Origin: Alistipes sp.
GTDB taxonomy: Bacteria > Bacteroidota > Bacteroidia > Bacteroidales > Rikenellaceae
Assembly (NCBI GenBank): GCA_017935185.1
Contig: JAGBIC010000016.1
Span: 1-64,000 of the forward strand
Reading direction: 5' to 3'
Length of the DNA: 64,000 nucleotides
Notes under the pieces: generated by a model
The model's input: only the letters and a program-made list of their open reading frames with translations
Database searches by the model: none
What the model was told of the DNA's origin: nothing
Shown: positions 8,238 to 16,314 of the stretch, one piece after another
Layout of the letters: every line of letters begins with the position of its first letter
How positions within the stretch are numbered: position 1 is the stretch's first letter
Translations under genes and position numbers: made by a program

Positions 8238-9767
8238 TTAGTGCTTAAAGTGACGCATTCCTGTGCAAACCATGGCAATACCACACTCGTTAGCCTTCTT
8301 TACCGAATCCTCGTTACGAACGCTGCCACCGGGCTGCACGATAGCAGTGACGCCATACTGCGAAGCCAAAGTAACGGTGTCATCAAATGGGAAGAAACCG
8401 TCAGAGGCCAAAACAAGACCCTCGGTGAATCCCGCTGCCTGTGCCTGCTTGAGGGCAATCTCGGCCGAGCCTACGCGGTTCATCTGGCCTGCGCCAACGC
8501 CTACTGTGTGGCCATCCTTAACAACTACAATAGCGTTTGACTTAACGTGCTTAACGATTCTCCAACCGAAGTTAAGGTCGGTAACCTGCTCGGCTGTGGG
8601 CTTTGTCTCGGTTACGCACATCTCGGCAGTAACCTCGGCAGTAGTCTTGTCCAAATCCTGAACGAGAAGGCCGCCATTAACGCTTACATATTGATTTACA
8701 ACGCTATCATCCTTGGTCATGTCAACCTGCAAAAGTCGCAAGTTCTTCTTTGTAGAGAGTACCTCCAACGCACCCTCCGAGAAAGAAGGAGCCATGATAA
8801 TCTCGAGGAAGATGGGTTTCATCAACTCGGCAGCCTCGCGGGTAACCTCACGGTTAACAGCTACGATACCACCAAAAATGCTCACCTTGTCGGCCTCATA
8901 AGCCTTTGTCCATGCGTCTACAACGTCTGAACCGATAGCAGCTCCGCAGGGGTTCATGTGCTTGAGTCCAACACAGAAAGGCTCGTCAAACTCGCGAACG
9001 ATGCACAACGCTGCATTTGCGTCCTGAATATTGTTGTATGAAAGCTCCTTGCCGTTCAGCTGCTTTGCATTTGCCAATGAGAAAGAACCGGCCTCGGCAC
9101 TACCATAGAATTTGGCCTGCTGGTGGGGATTCTCGCCATAGCGCAAGCCCTGTACCAAATCAAACTCAAGGAAGAGCTTCTCGTTCAAGCCTGCGGCCTT
9201 ACGCATATAGGTGGCAATCATAGAATCGTACTCGGCTGTGTGAGTATAGGCCTCTGCCGAGAGCTGCAAACGAGTCTCTACTGTGGTGTTGCCGTTAGCC
9301 TTAATCTCCTCGATAATCTTTGCGTAGTTCTCGGGGTTGCACACTACGGTAACGTCTTTATAGTTCTTGGCTGCACTGCGCAACATTGAAGGGCCACCGA
9401 TGTCGATATTCTCGATAGCATCCTCCATCTTCACATCGGGCTTGGCGATGGTCTGGCGGAAGGGATAGAGGTTTACGCAAACCATGTCGATAAACTCAAT
9501 CTGATTCTCCTTCAATGCCGCCAAATGGCTCTCGTCGTCGCGGCGTGCCAACAAACCACCATGCACTTTGGGGTGAAGGGTCTTAACTCGGCCGTCGCAA
9601 ATCTCGGGGAAGCCTGTTACATCACTGATATTGATAACCTCTACACCGTTATCACGAAGAAGTTTCATAGTACCGCCAGTGGCGATAATCTCCCAGCCCA
9701 AGGCACGGAGTTGCTGTGCAAATTCAACAACACCTGTCTTGTCGCTAACGCTAACTAATGCTCTCAT
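8238..9767 (-). CDS. purH: Bifunctional AICAR transformylase / IMP cyclohydrolase
   Basis: A 509-aa enzyme for the last two steps to IMP. The N-terminal MGS-like IMP cyclohydrolase domain (about residues 1-195) starts with 'ALVSVSDKTGVVEFA' and includes 'GRVKTLHPKVHGGLL'. The C-terminal AICAR transformylase domain has 'LRYGENPHQQAKFYG', the catalytic Lys-His in 'VGLKHMNPCGAAIG' and 'SDGFFPFDDTV'. It is fifth in the pur operon, 6 nt after purN, and uses 10-formyl-THF. Confidence 0.96.
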   Translation of the reverse strand: MRALVSVSDKTGVVEFAQQLRALGWEIIATGGTMKLLRDNGVEVINISDVTGFPEICDGRVKTLHPKVHGGLLARRDDESHLAALKENQIEFIDMVCVNLYPFRQTIAKPDVKMEDAIENIDIGGPSMLRSAAKNYKDVTVVCNPENYAKIIEEIKANGNTTVETRLQLSAEAYTHTAEYDSMIATYMRKAAGLNEKLFLEFDLVQGLRYGENPHQQAKFYGSAEAGSFSLANAKQLNGKELSYNNIQDANAALCIVREFDEPFCVGLKHMNPCGAAIGSDVVDAWTKAYEADKVSIFGGIVAVNREVTREAAELMKPIFLEIIMAPSFSEGALEVLSTKKNLRLLQVDMTKDDSVVNQYVSVNGGLLVQDLDKTTAEVTAEMCVTETKPTAEQVTDLNFGWRIVKHVKSNAIVVVKDGHTVGVGAGQMNRVGSAEIALKQAQAAGFTEGLVLASDGFFPFDDTVTLASQYGVTAIVQPGGSVRNEDSVKKANECGIAMVCTGMRHFKH

Positions 9768-9773
9768 ACTCTT

Positions 9774-10343
9774 TTACTCTAATATTTTTTTTATCGTTTC
9801 AATATACAATTTGTGTTCGATGGCATGAATCATCTCGGTAAGTTCCTCGATATTGCTACCATCATACTCAACAGCCCGTTGTGCTATTATCTTTCCTCCA
9901 TCAAGAGTCTCGTCTACATAATGTATTGTGGCACCATAGACCTTTACACCATACTCCATTGCCTGCTCTATGGCCTTTGCTCCTGCAAAGGCGGGAAGCA
10001 GCGACGGGTGGATGTTGATAATCTCTCCTCGGAATGCGTTGAGTAGCTCCTCGCCCACTATCTTCATATATCCGGCAAGGCATATAAGTTCAACGCCCGC
10101 CAGTCGGCAGCGCTCCACGATAGCTCGCTCATACTCGGCTTTGGATGTGTAATCCTTGGCCGAGAATATAAACGAATCAATGCCGTGTCTTGTGGCGATA
10201 TCGCAAACTTTGGCTTGGGGCTTGTCGCACACCATTAAAACCACTTCAGCAGGAATCTCTCCTGCTTTGGCGGCCGACGCGATTACGTCGAAATTGGTGC
10301 CTTGCCCGCTGGCAAAGACTGCGATTTTATGTTTCTTCGACAC
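9774..10343 (-). CDS. purN: Folate-dependent GAR transformylase
   Basis: A 189-aa enzyme that transfers the formyl group of 10-formyl-THF to GAR. It begins with 'KIAVFASGQGTNFDVI' (phosphate-binding loop) and carries the catalytic triad in 'IINIHPSLLP' (Asn, His) and 'HYVDETLDGGKII' (Asp). It overlaps no gene; gaps are 4 nt to purM and 6 nt to purH. PurT, encoded at 3609-4799, does the same step with formate. Confidence 0.95.
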   Translation of the reverse strand: MSKKHKIAVFASGQGTNFDVIASAAKAGEIPAEVVLMVCDKPQAKVCDIATRHGIDSFIFSAKDYTSKAEYERAIVERCRLAGVELICLAGYMKIVGEELLNAFRGEIINIHPSLLPAFAGAKAIEQAMEYGVKVYGATIHYVDETLDGGKIIAQRAVEYDGSNIEELTEMIHAIEHKLYIETIKKILE

Positions 10344-10347
10344 GATA

Positions 10348-11373
10348 TTACTTGATAGTTACGCCTTCGCCCTCTACAATCTTACCGATAACCGAAGCCT
10401 TCTCGCCATGTGCATTGAGAATCTCAACAGCCTTCTCGGCCTCCGATGCATCAAGAGCGATGACCATACCGATACCCATATTGAAGATGTTGAACATCTC
10501 GCGGTGAGCCACCTTGCCATACTTCTCGAGGAAACGGAAGACGGGAAGAATCTCCCAGCTACCCTCCTTAACCTCTACGCCCTGACCATCCTGAAGGATG
10601 CGGGGGATATTCTCATCAAAGCCACCGCCTGTGATGTGGCTGATACCGTGAACGTCGCACTGGCGGATAACGTCAAGCACCTGCTTTACATAGATGCGTG
10701 TGGGGGTAAGCAATACCTCGCCCAATGGCTTTTCGCCCAAATCGGCATGGGGCTGATGCAAATCGAAGGCATTGTCGCTGACGATTTTGCGTACAAGGCT
10801 GAATCCGTTTGAGTGAACGCCGCTTGATGCGATACCCACCAGAACATCACCAACCTTAACCTTTGTGCCGTCGATGAGCTTTGCACGCTCAACAACGCCG
10901 CAGGTGAAACCTGCAATGTCGTACTCGCCACCGCCATACATGCCCGGCATCTCGGCTGTCTCGCCACCGATAAGTGCGCAACCTGCCTGACGGCAGCCCT
11001 CGGCAACGCTTGCAACGATAGCCTCAATCTTTGCGGGCTCGTTGTGGCCAACAGCCACGTAGTCGAGGAAGAACAAGGGTTCGGCACCCTGTGCCAAAAC
11101 ATCGTTTACACACATAGCAACAGCATCGATACCGATGGTGTCGTGCTTGTCCATTTCAAAAGCGAGCTTGAGCTTTGTGCCCACGCCATCGGTGCCGCTA
11201 ACCAAAATAGGCTCCTTGACATTGAGTGATGCAAGGTCGAACATTCCACCAAATGCACCGATGTTACCCATAACACCCGGGCGAGAGGTCGATTTAACGT
11301 GCGACTTGATGCGGCGCACTACTTCGTATCCGGCTTCGAGGTTTACACCGGCATTTTCATAACTTTTTGCCAT
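10348..11373 (-). CDS. purM: Phosphoribosylformylglycinamidine cyclo-ligase (AIR synthetase)
   Basis: A 341-aa ATP-dependent enzyme that closes FGAM to AIR. Family motifs seen include '[12 protein letters not shown]' near residue 57, '[18 protein letters not shown]' and '[14 protein letters not shown]', and the C-terminal '[13 protein letters not shown]'. The length matches PurM. It lies between purL (23 nt) and purN (4 nt) in the operon. Confidence 0.96.
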   Translation of the reverse strand: MAKSYENAGVNLEAGYEVVRRIKSHVKSTSRPGVMGNIGAFGGMFDLASLNVKEPILVSGTDGVGTKLKLAFEMDKHDTIGIDAVAMCVNDVLAQGAEPLFFLDYVAVGHNEPAKIEAIVASVAEGCRQAGCALIGGETAEMPGMYGGGEYDIAGFTCGVVERAKLIDGTKVKVGDVLVGIASSGVHSNGFSLVRKIVSDNAFDLHQPHADLGEKPLGEVLLTPTRIYVKQVLDVIRQCDVHGISHITGGGFDENIPRILQDGQGVEVKEGSWEILPVFRFLEKYGKVAHREMFNIFNMGIGMVIALDASEAEKAVEILNAHGEKASVIGKIVEGEGVTIK

Positions 11374-11396
11374 AGTTATTATATATACTTTTTAAT

Positions 11397-14300
11397 TTAT
11401 TGTTTCTTGAAGTAATTTACTGCGTTGGCAAAGATACCCTGCGCCTTGTTGCCGTGGATGTTCTTGAAGAGATTCTCCTCGTAACGCTCGGTGTGGCCCA
11501 TCTTACCCAAAATCTGACCGTTCTTGCTGATGATACCCTCGATACCGTAGCTTGAACCGTTGGGATTATAAGGTGCGCAGAGTGTGGCATTGCCTGTGGG
11601 GTCTACATATTGGAATGCCACATGACCATTTGCAAAGAGCTCCTCGGCCATCTCGTCGCTAACCACAAACTTACCCTCGCCATGACTTACGGCAATTGAG
11701 TGCAACTCGCCAATCTCGAATGATGAGAGCCACGGTGAGTTGGTGGTTGCCACGCGGGTTGATACAATCTGCGAGATGTGGCGATTGATGTCGTTGCGGA
11801 AGAGTGTGGGTGACTCCTTCACCACCTGACCCAAACGGCCATAGGGCAGCAATCCCGACTTAACCAATGCCTGGAAACCATTGCAGATACCCAGAATCAA
11901 ACCGCCGCGGTCGAGCAGAGCATGAATAGCATCGGTGATAACCTTGTTGTTGAGTACGTTTGCGATGAACTTACCACTACCGTCGGGCTCGTCACCTGCC
12001 GAGAAACCTCCGCTCAAAACGAAGATGTGACACTGGTCAATCATCTGCTTCATCTTCTCGATAGAGGCGAAGATGTCGTCGGCTGTGAGGTCGCAGAATA
12101 CGCTTGTGGTAATCTTTGCTCCGGCACGCTCGAAAGCCTTGCTGGTGTCGTAGTCACAGTTGGTGCCTGCAAATACGGGGAAGTAAGCGATGGGTTGCTC
12201 GACGGGCTCGCCTGCATACTCTATAATATTATTGACCTCGGGCATGCTCTGGCGGGTTGTACCACCCTCGATGCCACGGTCGGGATATACCTGACAGAAT
12301 TTGTCGGCATTAACCTTCTGCATACACTCAATGCAGCACTTCTGGCCGTTGAATGTGACGGCAGTCTCGCCTACTGTCTGACCGATAAGCTCTGCTGCGG
12401 GGTAATCCAACTCCTCGGTAGTCTCAACAACGATTGAGCCGTAGTCGTAATCGAAGAGTGCCTGCTCGTCAAGCGAAATCTCTGCTCCGATGGTATTACC
12501 AAACGACATCTTGGCAACAGCCTCGGCTACACCGCCAAATCCTACGGCATAAGCCGATACGATCTTGCCTTGCTCGATGGCTGAACTTACGAATGAGAAG
12601 TTCTCTTTCAAAAGGTCAGTGTCGGGCATATAGTTGTCAAGCGAAGTGTGCTTGATTAAATACAATTTGTGGCCTGCGGCCTTAAACTCGGGGCTGATGA
12701 TGGTGCGGGCGTCGACAGTGGTGATGCCGAATGCCATTAGCATGGGAGGTACGTTGATATCCTGGAAAGTACCACTCATAGAGTCCTTGCCTCCGATAGA
12801 AGGCAAGCCCAACTCAACCTGCATCTTGAGTGCACCGAGCAGTGCGGCCAGAGGTTTACCCCATGACTCCTCGCTGTTCATACGCTCGAAATACTCCTGA
12901 TAAGAGTAACGCATCTTGTCATAGCGGGCACCTGCTGCTACAACCTTTGCAGCAGCCTCGATGACTGCGTATGCAGCACCGTGATAGGGGCTCCAAGATG
13001 CGATGAAGGGGTTGTAGCCAAATGCCATGATGCTGGCTGTATTTGTGGTGGCTGTGCCAACGGGCAATTTCTGAACAGATACCTGTGTTTCGGTGTTCTG
13101 TGTGCGACCGCCAAAGGGCATGAGTACTGTTGATGCGCCGATGGTTGAGTCGAACATCTCAATCATGCCACGCTGTGAGGTGACGTTGTCATCCTTGAGA
13201 TTGTTTTCAATCTTCTCTTTGAGAGTCGCACCCTCAATCTCGCGGTGGAAAGGATTCTTCTCCTCAACGGCGGCGATGCGAATCTTGGTGTAGTGCTTTG
13301 CGCCGGCCGAGTCGATAAACTCGCGTGAAAGGTTTACCAACATCTCGCCATTGTAGAACATCTTCAGACGGTTGGTGTCGGTGACGTCGGCAACGTGAGT
13401 GACTTCAATGCTCTCCGAGTGGCAGTAGTCGATGAACTGTGCCATATCCTTACGCTCGATAACCACAGCCATGCGCTCCTGCGACTCGCTGATAGCAAGT
13501 TCGGTAGAGTTCAAGCCGCTATATTTTGTGGGAACACGGTCGAGATAGATATCAAGGCCCGGAGCAAGCTCACCAATGGCAACACTCACACCACCTGCAC
13601 CAAAGTCGTTTGACTTCTTGATGAGTTTGGTAACCTCGGCACGACGGAACAGACGCTCGAGCTTGCGCTCCTCGGGGGCATTACCTTTCTGTACCTCCGA
13701 GCTACACTCCTCGATAGATTTTACGTTGTGCTCCTTTGATGAGCCGGTAGCTCCACCTATACCGTCACGACCTGTACGGCCGCCGAGCATGAGGATTACA
13801 TCTCCGGCAGCGGGTGACTCGCGGCGAACATTCTCTGCCTTTACAGCACCTACAACAGCACCTACCTCCAATCGCTTGGCGACATAGTTGGGGTGGTAAA
13901 TCTCACGCACATGTGTGGTGGCAAGACCAATCTGGTTACCGTAGCTTGAGTATCCTGCGGCAGCCTTTGTGGTGATGATACGCTGGGGCAATTTGCCATC
14001 CATGGTCTGGTCGACACTCTTGTAGATGTCGCCTGCTCCTGTTACGCGCATTGCCTGATAAACGTAGCTGCGGCCTGACAACGGGTCGCGGATAGCGCCT
14101 CCCAAACATGTTGAAGCACCTCCAAAAGGCTCGATTTCGGTGGGATGGTTGTGGGTCTCGTTCTTGAACTGAAGCAGCCACTTCTCCATAACACCGTCAA
14201 CGTCAACATTTACATATATGCTGCATGCGTTGTTCTCTTCGCTCTGCTCGAGATTGTCCAGAACGCCTGTATGCTTGAGGTAGCGTGCGCCGATTGTGGC

Positions 14301-15107
14301 AAGCTCCATCAGGCAAAGGCTCTTCTGCTCGCGACCCAGCTCCTCGCGGATTTTTCGCAAAGTCTCGAGTGATTCGCCCAGTTCGGCCGAAAGGAAAGAC
14401 TCGTCGATGGTAATCTCGGTAATCTCGGTTGTGAAGGTGGTGTGACGGCAGTGGTCGCTCCAATATGTATCCAAAATGCGAAGCTCGGTCTCTGAAGGAT
14501 CGCGCTCCTCGGCTTTGTAGTAGTTTACAACCTCACGCAAGTCGTCGGCATTCATTGCCAGACCGTACTGCTTGCAGTAGTCGGCAAGCTCCTCATCCTT
14601 GAGGGCTGTGAGGCCATGGAGTATTGCAACGGGTTTCACCTCGGCATTCTCCATATCGCTCAAGATGCTCAAATCCTTGCGGCGAGACTCCACTGCGTTG
14701 ATATAGTAACGCTCGATGCGGGCAATCTCCTCGTCGGTTGTGGCGGGGTCGAAGATGAGTAGCTTTGAGCTCTTGATACGCACATCGGCGTTGGGCTCGA
14801 TGAGGCGTACGCAGTCAACTGCCGAGCTGGCACGCTGGTCAAACTGGCCGGGAAGATATTCAACAGCCAGATATTTCTGACCCTCAAGGTTGCACTCGTT
14901 GCTTACGCAGTCGGTTACAACCTCGCCAAATACTGCATAGCGGCTCTTCTCGAGAAGCTCCTCCGAGAAGCCGAATAAATCGTATACGTTGAGCAGACGC
15001 AACGACTGCATCTTAAGCCCAAGGTTATTGTTCAACTCTTTGCGGAGAGTGTCGGCCTCGACCTGAAAACGAGGATATTTCTCAACAAAAATGCGGTAAT
15101 TTTTCAT
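11397..15107 (-). CDS. purL: Phosphoribosylformylglycinamidine synthase, single-chain form
   Basis: A 1236-aa large-type FGAM synthase that makes FGAM from FGAR, ATP and glutamine. The order is an N-terminal PurS-like region, the linker with 'DTYWSDHCRHTTF', two AIR-synthetase-like halves ('NETHNHPTEIEPFGG', 'GLPSIGGKDSMSGTF'), and a C-terminal class I glutaminase. The glutaminase shows the Cys nucleophile in 'GICNGFQALVKSGLLP' and His/Glu in 'AVSHGEGKF'. This form does not need separate PurQ and PurS. It is the second gene of the operon, 31 nt after purE. Confidence 0.96.
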   Translation of the reverse strand: MKNYRIFVEKYPRFQVEADTLRKELNNNLGLKMQSLRLLNVYDLFGFSEELLEKSRYAVFGEVVTDCVSNECNLEGQKYLAVEYLPGQFDQRASSAVDCVRLIEPNADVRIKSSKLLIFDPATTDEEIARIERYYINAVESRRKDLSILSDMENAEVKPVAILHGLTALKDEELADYCKQYGLAMNADDLREVVNYYKAEERDPSETELRILDTYWSDHCRHTTFTTEITEITIDESFLSAELGESLETLRKIREELGREQKSLCLMELATIGARYLKHTGVLDNLEQSEENNACSIYVNVDVDGVMEKWLLQFKNETHNHPTEIEPFGGASTCLGGAIRDPLSGRSYVYQAMRVTGAGDIYKSVDQTMDGKLPQRIITTKAAAGYSSYGNQIGLATTHVREIYHPNYVAKRLEVGAVVGAVKAENVRRESPAAGDVILMLGGRTGRDGIGGATGSSKEHNVKSIEECSSEVQKGNAPEERKLERLFRRAEVTKLIKKSNDFGAGGVSVAIGELAPGLDIYLDRVPTKYSGLNSTELAISESQERMAVVIERKDMAQFIDYCHSESIEVTHVADVTDTNRLKMFYNGEMLVNLSREFIDSAGAKHYTKIRIAAVEEKNPFHREIEGATLKEKIENNLKDDNVTSQRGMIEMFDSTIGASTVLMPFGGRTQNTETQVSVQKLPVGTATTNTASIMAFGYNPFIASWSPYHGAAYAVIEAAAKVVAAGARYDKMRYSYQEYFERMNSEESWGKPLAALLGALKMQVELGLPSIGGKDSMSGTFQDINVPPMLMAFGITTVDARTIISPEFKAAGHKLYLIKHTSLDNYMPDTDLLKENFSFVSSAIEQGKIVSAYAVGFGGVAEAVAKMSFGNTIGAEISLDEQALFDYDYGSIVVETTEELDYPAAELIGQTVGETAVTFNGQKCCIECMQKVNADKFCQVYPDRGIEGGTTRQSMPEVNNIIEYAGEPVEQPIAYFPVFAGTNCDYDTSKAFERAGAKITTSVFCDLTADDIFASIEKMKQMIDQCHIFVLSGGFSAGDEPDGSGKFIANVLNNKVITDAIHALLDRGGLILGICNGFQALVKSGLLPYGRLGQVVKESPTLFRNDINRHISQIVSTRVATTNSPWLSSFEIGELHSIAVSHGEGKFVVSDEMAEELFANGHVAFQYVDPTGNATLCAPYNPNGSSYGIEGIISKNGQILGKMGHTERYEENLFKNIHGNKAQGIFANAVNYFKKQ

Positions 15108-15138
15108 ATTTAATCTTCTGGGTTTCGTTGTTTAGAGA

Positions 15139-15606
15139 TTATAGTTCAGCCTCCAGCACCTTTTGGGTCTGCGCCTCGCGGAATGCGATAAGGCGTGCCT
15201 CAAGTTCTTTGTCGGTGAGGGCGAATATTGACGCTGCAATCAAGGCTGCATTCTTTGCACCGTTGATGGCGGTGGTAGATACGGGAATGCCACCCGGCAT
15301 CTGAACGATTGAGAGCAAAGAGTCCAGGCCACCCAACGCAGAGGTTTTGATGGGAACACCAATAACGGGAACGGTTGTGAGGGCTGCCGTAACGCCTGCC
15401 ACATGAGCTGCACCGCCTGCGCCGGCGATGATAGCGCCAATACCACGCTCTTTGGCTGTGGTGGCATATTCAACCATCAGGTGGGGTGTGCGGTGAGCGC
15501 TGATAACTCGCTTCTCGTACTCGATACCCAACTCTTCCAAAGTCTCTACGGCGGCCGACATTACGCCCCAGTCGCTTGTCGAGCCCATAATAACTGCAAC
15601 TTTCAT
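15139..15606 (-). CDS. purE: N5-carboxyaminoimidazole ribonucleotide mutase
   Basis: A 155-aa class I PurE, assuming the ATG at 15606 ([16 protein letters not shown]). An upstream in-frame ATG would add a 13-residue Cys-rich extension not seen in the family. Motifs are 'GSTSDW', '[10 protein letters not shown]' with the catalytic His, and '[11 protein letters not shown]'. It is the first gene of the pur operon. No purK is seen here; PurK may be encoded elsewhere. A 200-nt structured leader and a TAnnTTTG promoter precede it. Confidence 0.95.
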   Translation of the reverse strand: MKVAVIMGSTSDWGVMSAAVETLEELGIEYEKRVISAHRTPHLMVEYATTAKERGIGAIIAGAGGAAHVAGVTAALTTVPVIGVPIKTSALGGLDSLLSIVQMPGGIPVSTTAINGAKNAALIAASIFALTDKELEARLIAFREAQTQKVLEAEL

Positions 15607-15679
15607 ATTGTATGTAATGTTAAAAATGCAGCCGCTGCACTGCAACGGCTTTATTTGTTTATAAAATTATTTCATGCTA

Positions 15680-15780
15680 TGACCATACAAAACACCACAC
15701 GCTACGACAGTCGCTCGATATGAGTGACAAGCAGTGGCTGTCGGGGTGGTTTGATTGAGGTTTGCGTGTTTGTATGGCAT
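15680..15780 (-). promoter_or_regulatory. Structured 5' leader of the purine operon
   Basis: Within the purE leader a 12-13 bp stem (15684-15696 paired with 15766-15777, one bulge) encloses a second stem of six bases (15704-15709 with 15738-15743). The arrangement suggests a folded RNA element between the promoter at about 15809 and purE at 15606. I cannot match it to the purine (guanine/adenine), PRPP, ppGpp or ZTP riboswitch cores. It may be a novel control element or a protein-binding site. Confidence 0.5.
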
Positions 15781-15808
15781 TATTTAATGGGTTTTATTAT
15801 AATATGCG

Positions 15809-15839
15809 CAAAGATACACTATTTATTTTAAAGGAAAAA
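15809..15839 (-). promoter_or_regulatory. Promoter of the purine operon
   Basis: Minus-strand TATCTTTG at 15809-15816 is a perfect Bacteroidetes -7 element (TAnnTTTG). TTTT, close to the TTTG -33 element, lies 19 nt upstream. Predicted start near 15805 gives a leader of about 200 nt. Confidence 0.65.
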
Positions 15840-15940
15840 GATTTTGTTATATGAAATATTAACAAATTATCCACGTTGCGGGGTTTTGTTTTATGCTGGT
15901 GCTTGTTGTAATGATGGATTTGTTGGAGCGGAAATGAAAT

Positions 15941-15966
15941 AAAAAAAAGAGGGGAAATTTCCCCTC
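15941..15966 (-). terminator. Strong intrinsic terminator of the small RNA upstream of purE
   Basis: A perfect 18-base palindrome (15949-15966) is followed on the minus strand by eight or more U residues. No coding sequence lies just upstream of it, so it terminates a non-coding transcript. Confidence 0.85.
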
Positions 15967-16174
15967 CTTGATGTTTGCCTGCAAAATGTCGAATTTATAC
16001 CACCTCGCAAGCCCCGACTTTTGTTATTTGTCGGCAGTTCAGCCGCATCCTCACGGGTGTGGCCTTCACAAACTATTCATAAAACAAACAAAATAAACTC
16101 TTGTAAAAATCATGTTGATTCTTGCTGTTGCAATCCTCTGCAAGTGGCGGAAATCGAGTAACATGATTTATTTT
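15949..16174 (-). ncRNA. Structured small RNA, 6S RNA-like candidate
   Basis: A transcript of about 220 nt is bracketed by a perfect TAnnTTTG promoter (16178-16185) and a strong terminator (15949-15966), with no open frame. Its 5' part (16140-16157) can pair with its 3' part (15989-16008) in an interrupted closing stem of about 16 bp, extended by four more pairs (16161-16164 with 15986-15989). Inside are a GC-rich hairpin on the 3' side (GCCGAC with GTCGGGGC) and an AU-rich terminal stem. Closing stem, large bubble and terminal stem are the layout of 6S RNA, which binds RNA polymerase; in some phyla 6S genes lie next to pur genes. I recall no exact Bacteroidales 6S sequence, so the identity is inference. 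Confidence 0.5.
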
Positions 16175-16177
16175 CTG

Positions 16178-16208
16178 CAAAGGTAGTTGCAGGATTATTA
16201 GCTGTCAA
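16178..16208 (-). promoter_or_regulatory. Promoter of the small RNA
   Basis: Minus-strand TACCTTTG at 16178-16185, a perfect -7 element, with ATTG (16205-16208) 19 nt upstream. It directs transcription away from feoAB. Confidence 0.7.
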
Positions 16209-16238
16209 TCCCGATATGTGGTGAAAGATTGATGCCGC

Positions 16239-16256
16239 ATCACTAATAATAGTGAT
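16239..16256 (+). promoter_or_regulatory. Inverted-repeat operator candidate at the feoAB promoter
   Basis: ATCACTA-ATAA-TAGTGAT is a perfect 7-bp inverted repeat. Its right arm overlaps the -33 element (ATTG, 16255-16258) of the feoAB promoter, so a bound dimer would block RNA polymerase. The cognate regulator is unknown; an iron- or redox-responsive one is an inference from the genes. Confidence 0.5.
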
Positions 16257-16286
16257 TGATTATGTCGTAAAAAATGCATATTTTTG
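16255..16286 (+). promoter_or_regulatory. Promoter of the feoAB operon
   Basis: ATTG (16255-16258), 20-nt spacer, then TATTTTTG (16279-16286), a perfect TAnnTTTG. Start near 16291 leaves a short leader to the ATG at 16315. Confidence 0.65.
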
Positions 16287-16314
16287 CATGCAAAAATAAT
16301 TAACCAGACAAGAT

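Noticed and set aside
15680..15780. Purine or ZTP riboswitch upstream of purE
   Set aside because: Neither conserved core is present, so only an unnamed structured leader is reported.
15949..16174. tmRNA, SRP RNA or RNase P RNA
   Set aside because: No tRNA-like acceptor end, no tag frame, no SRP tetraloop domain and no P4 core were seen.
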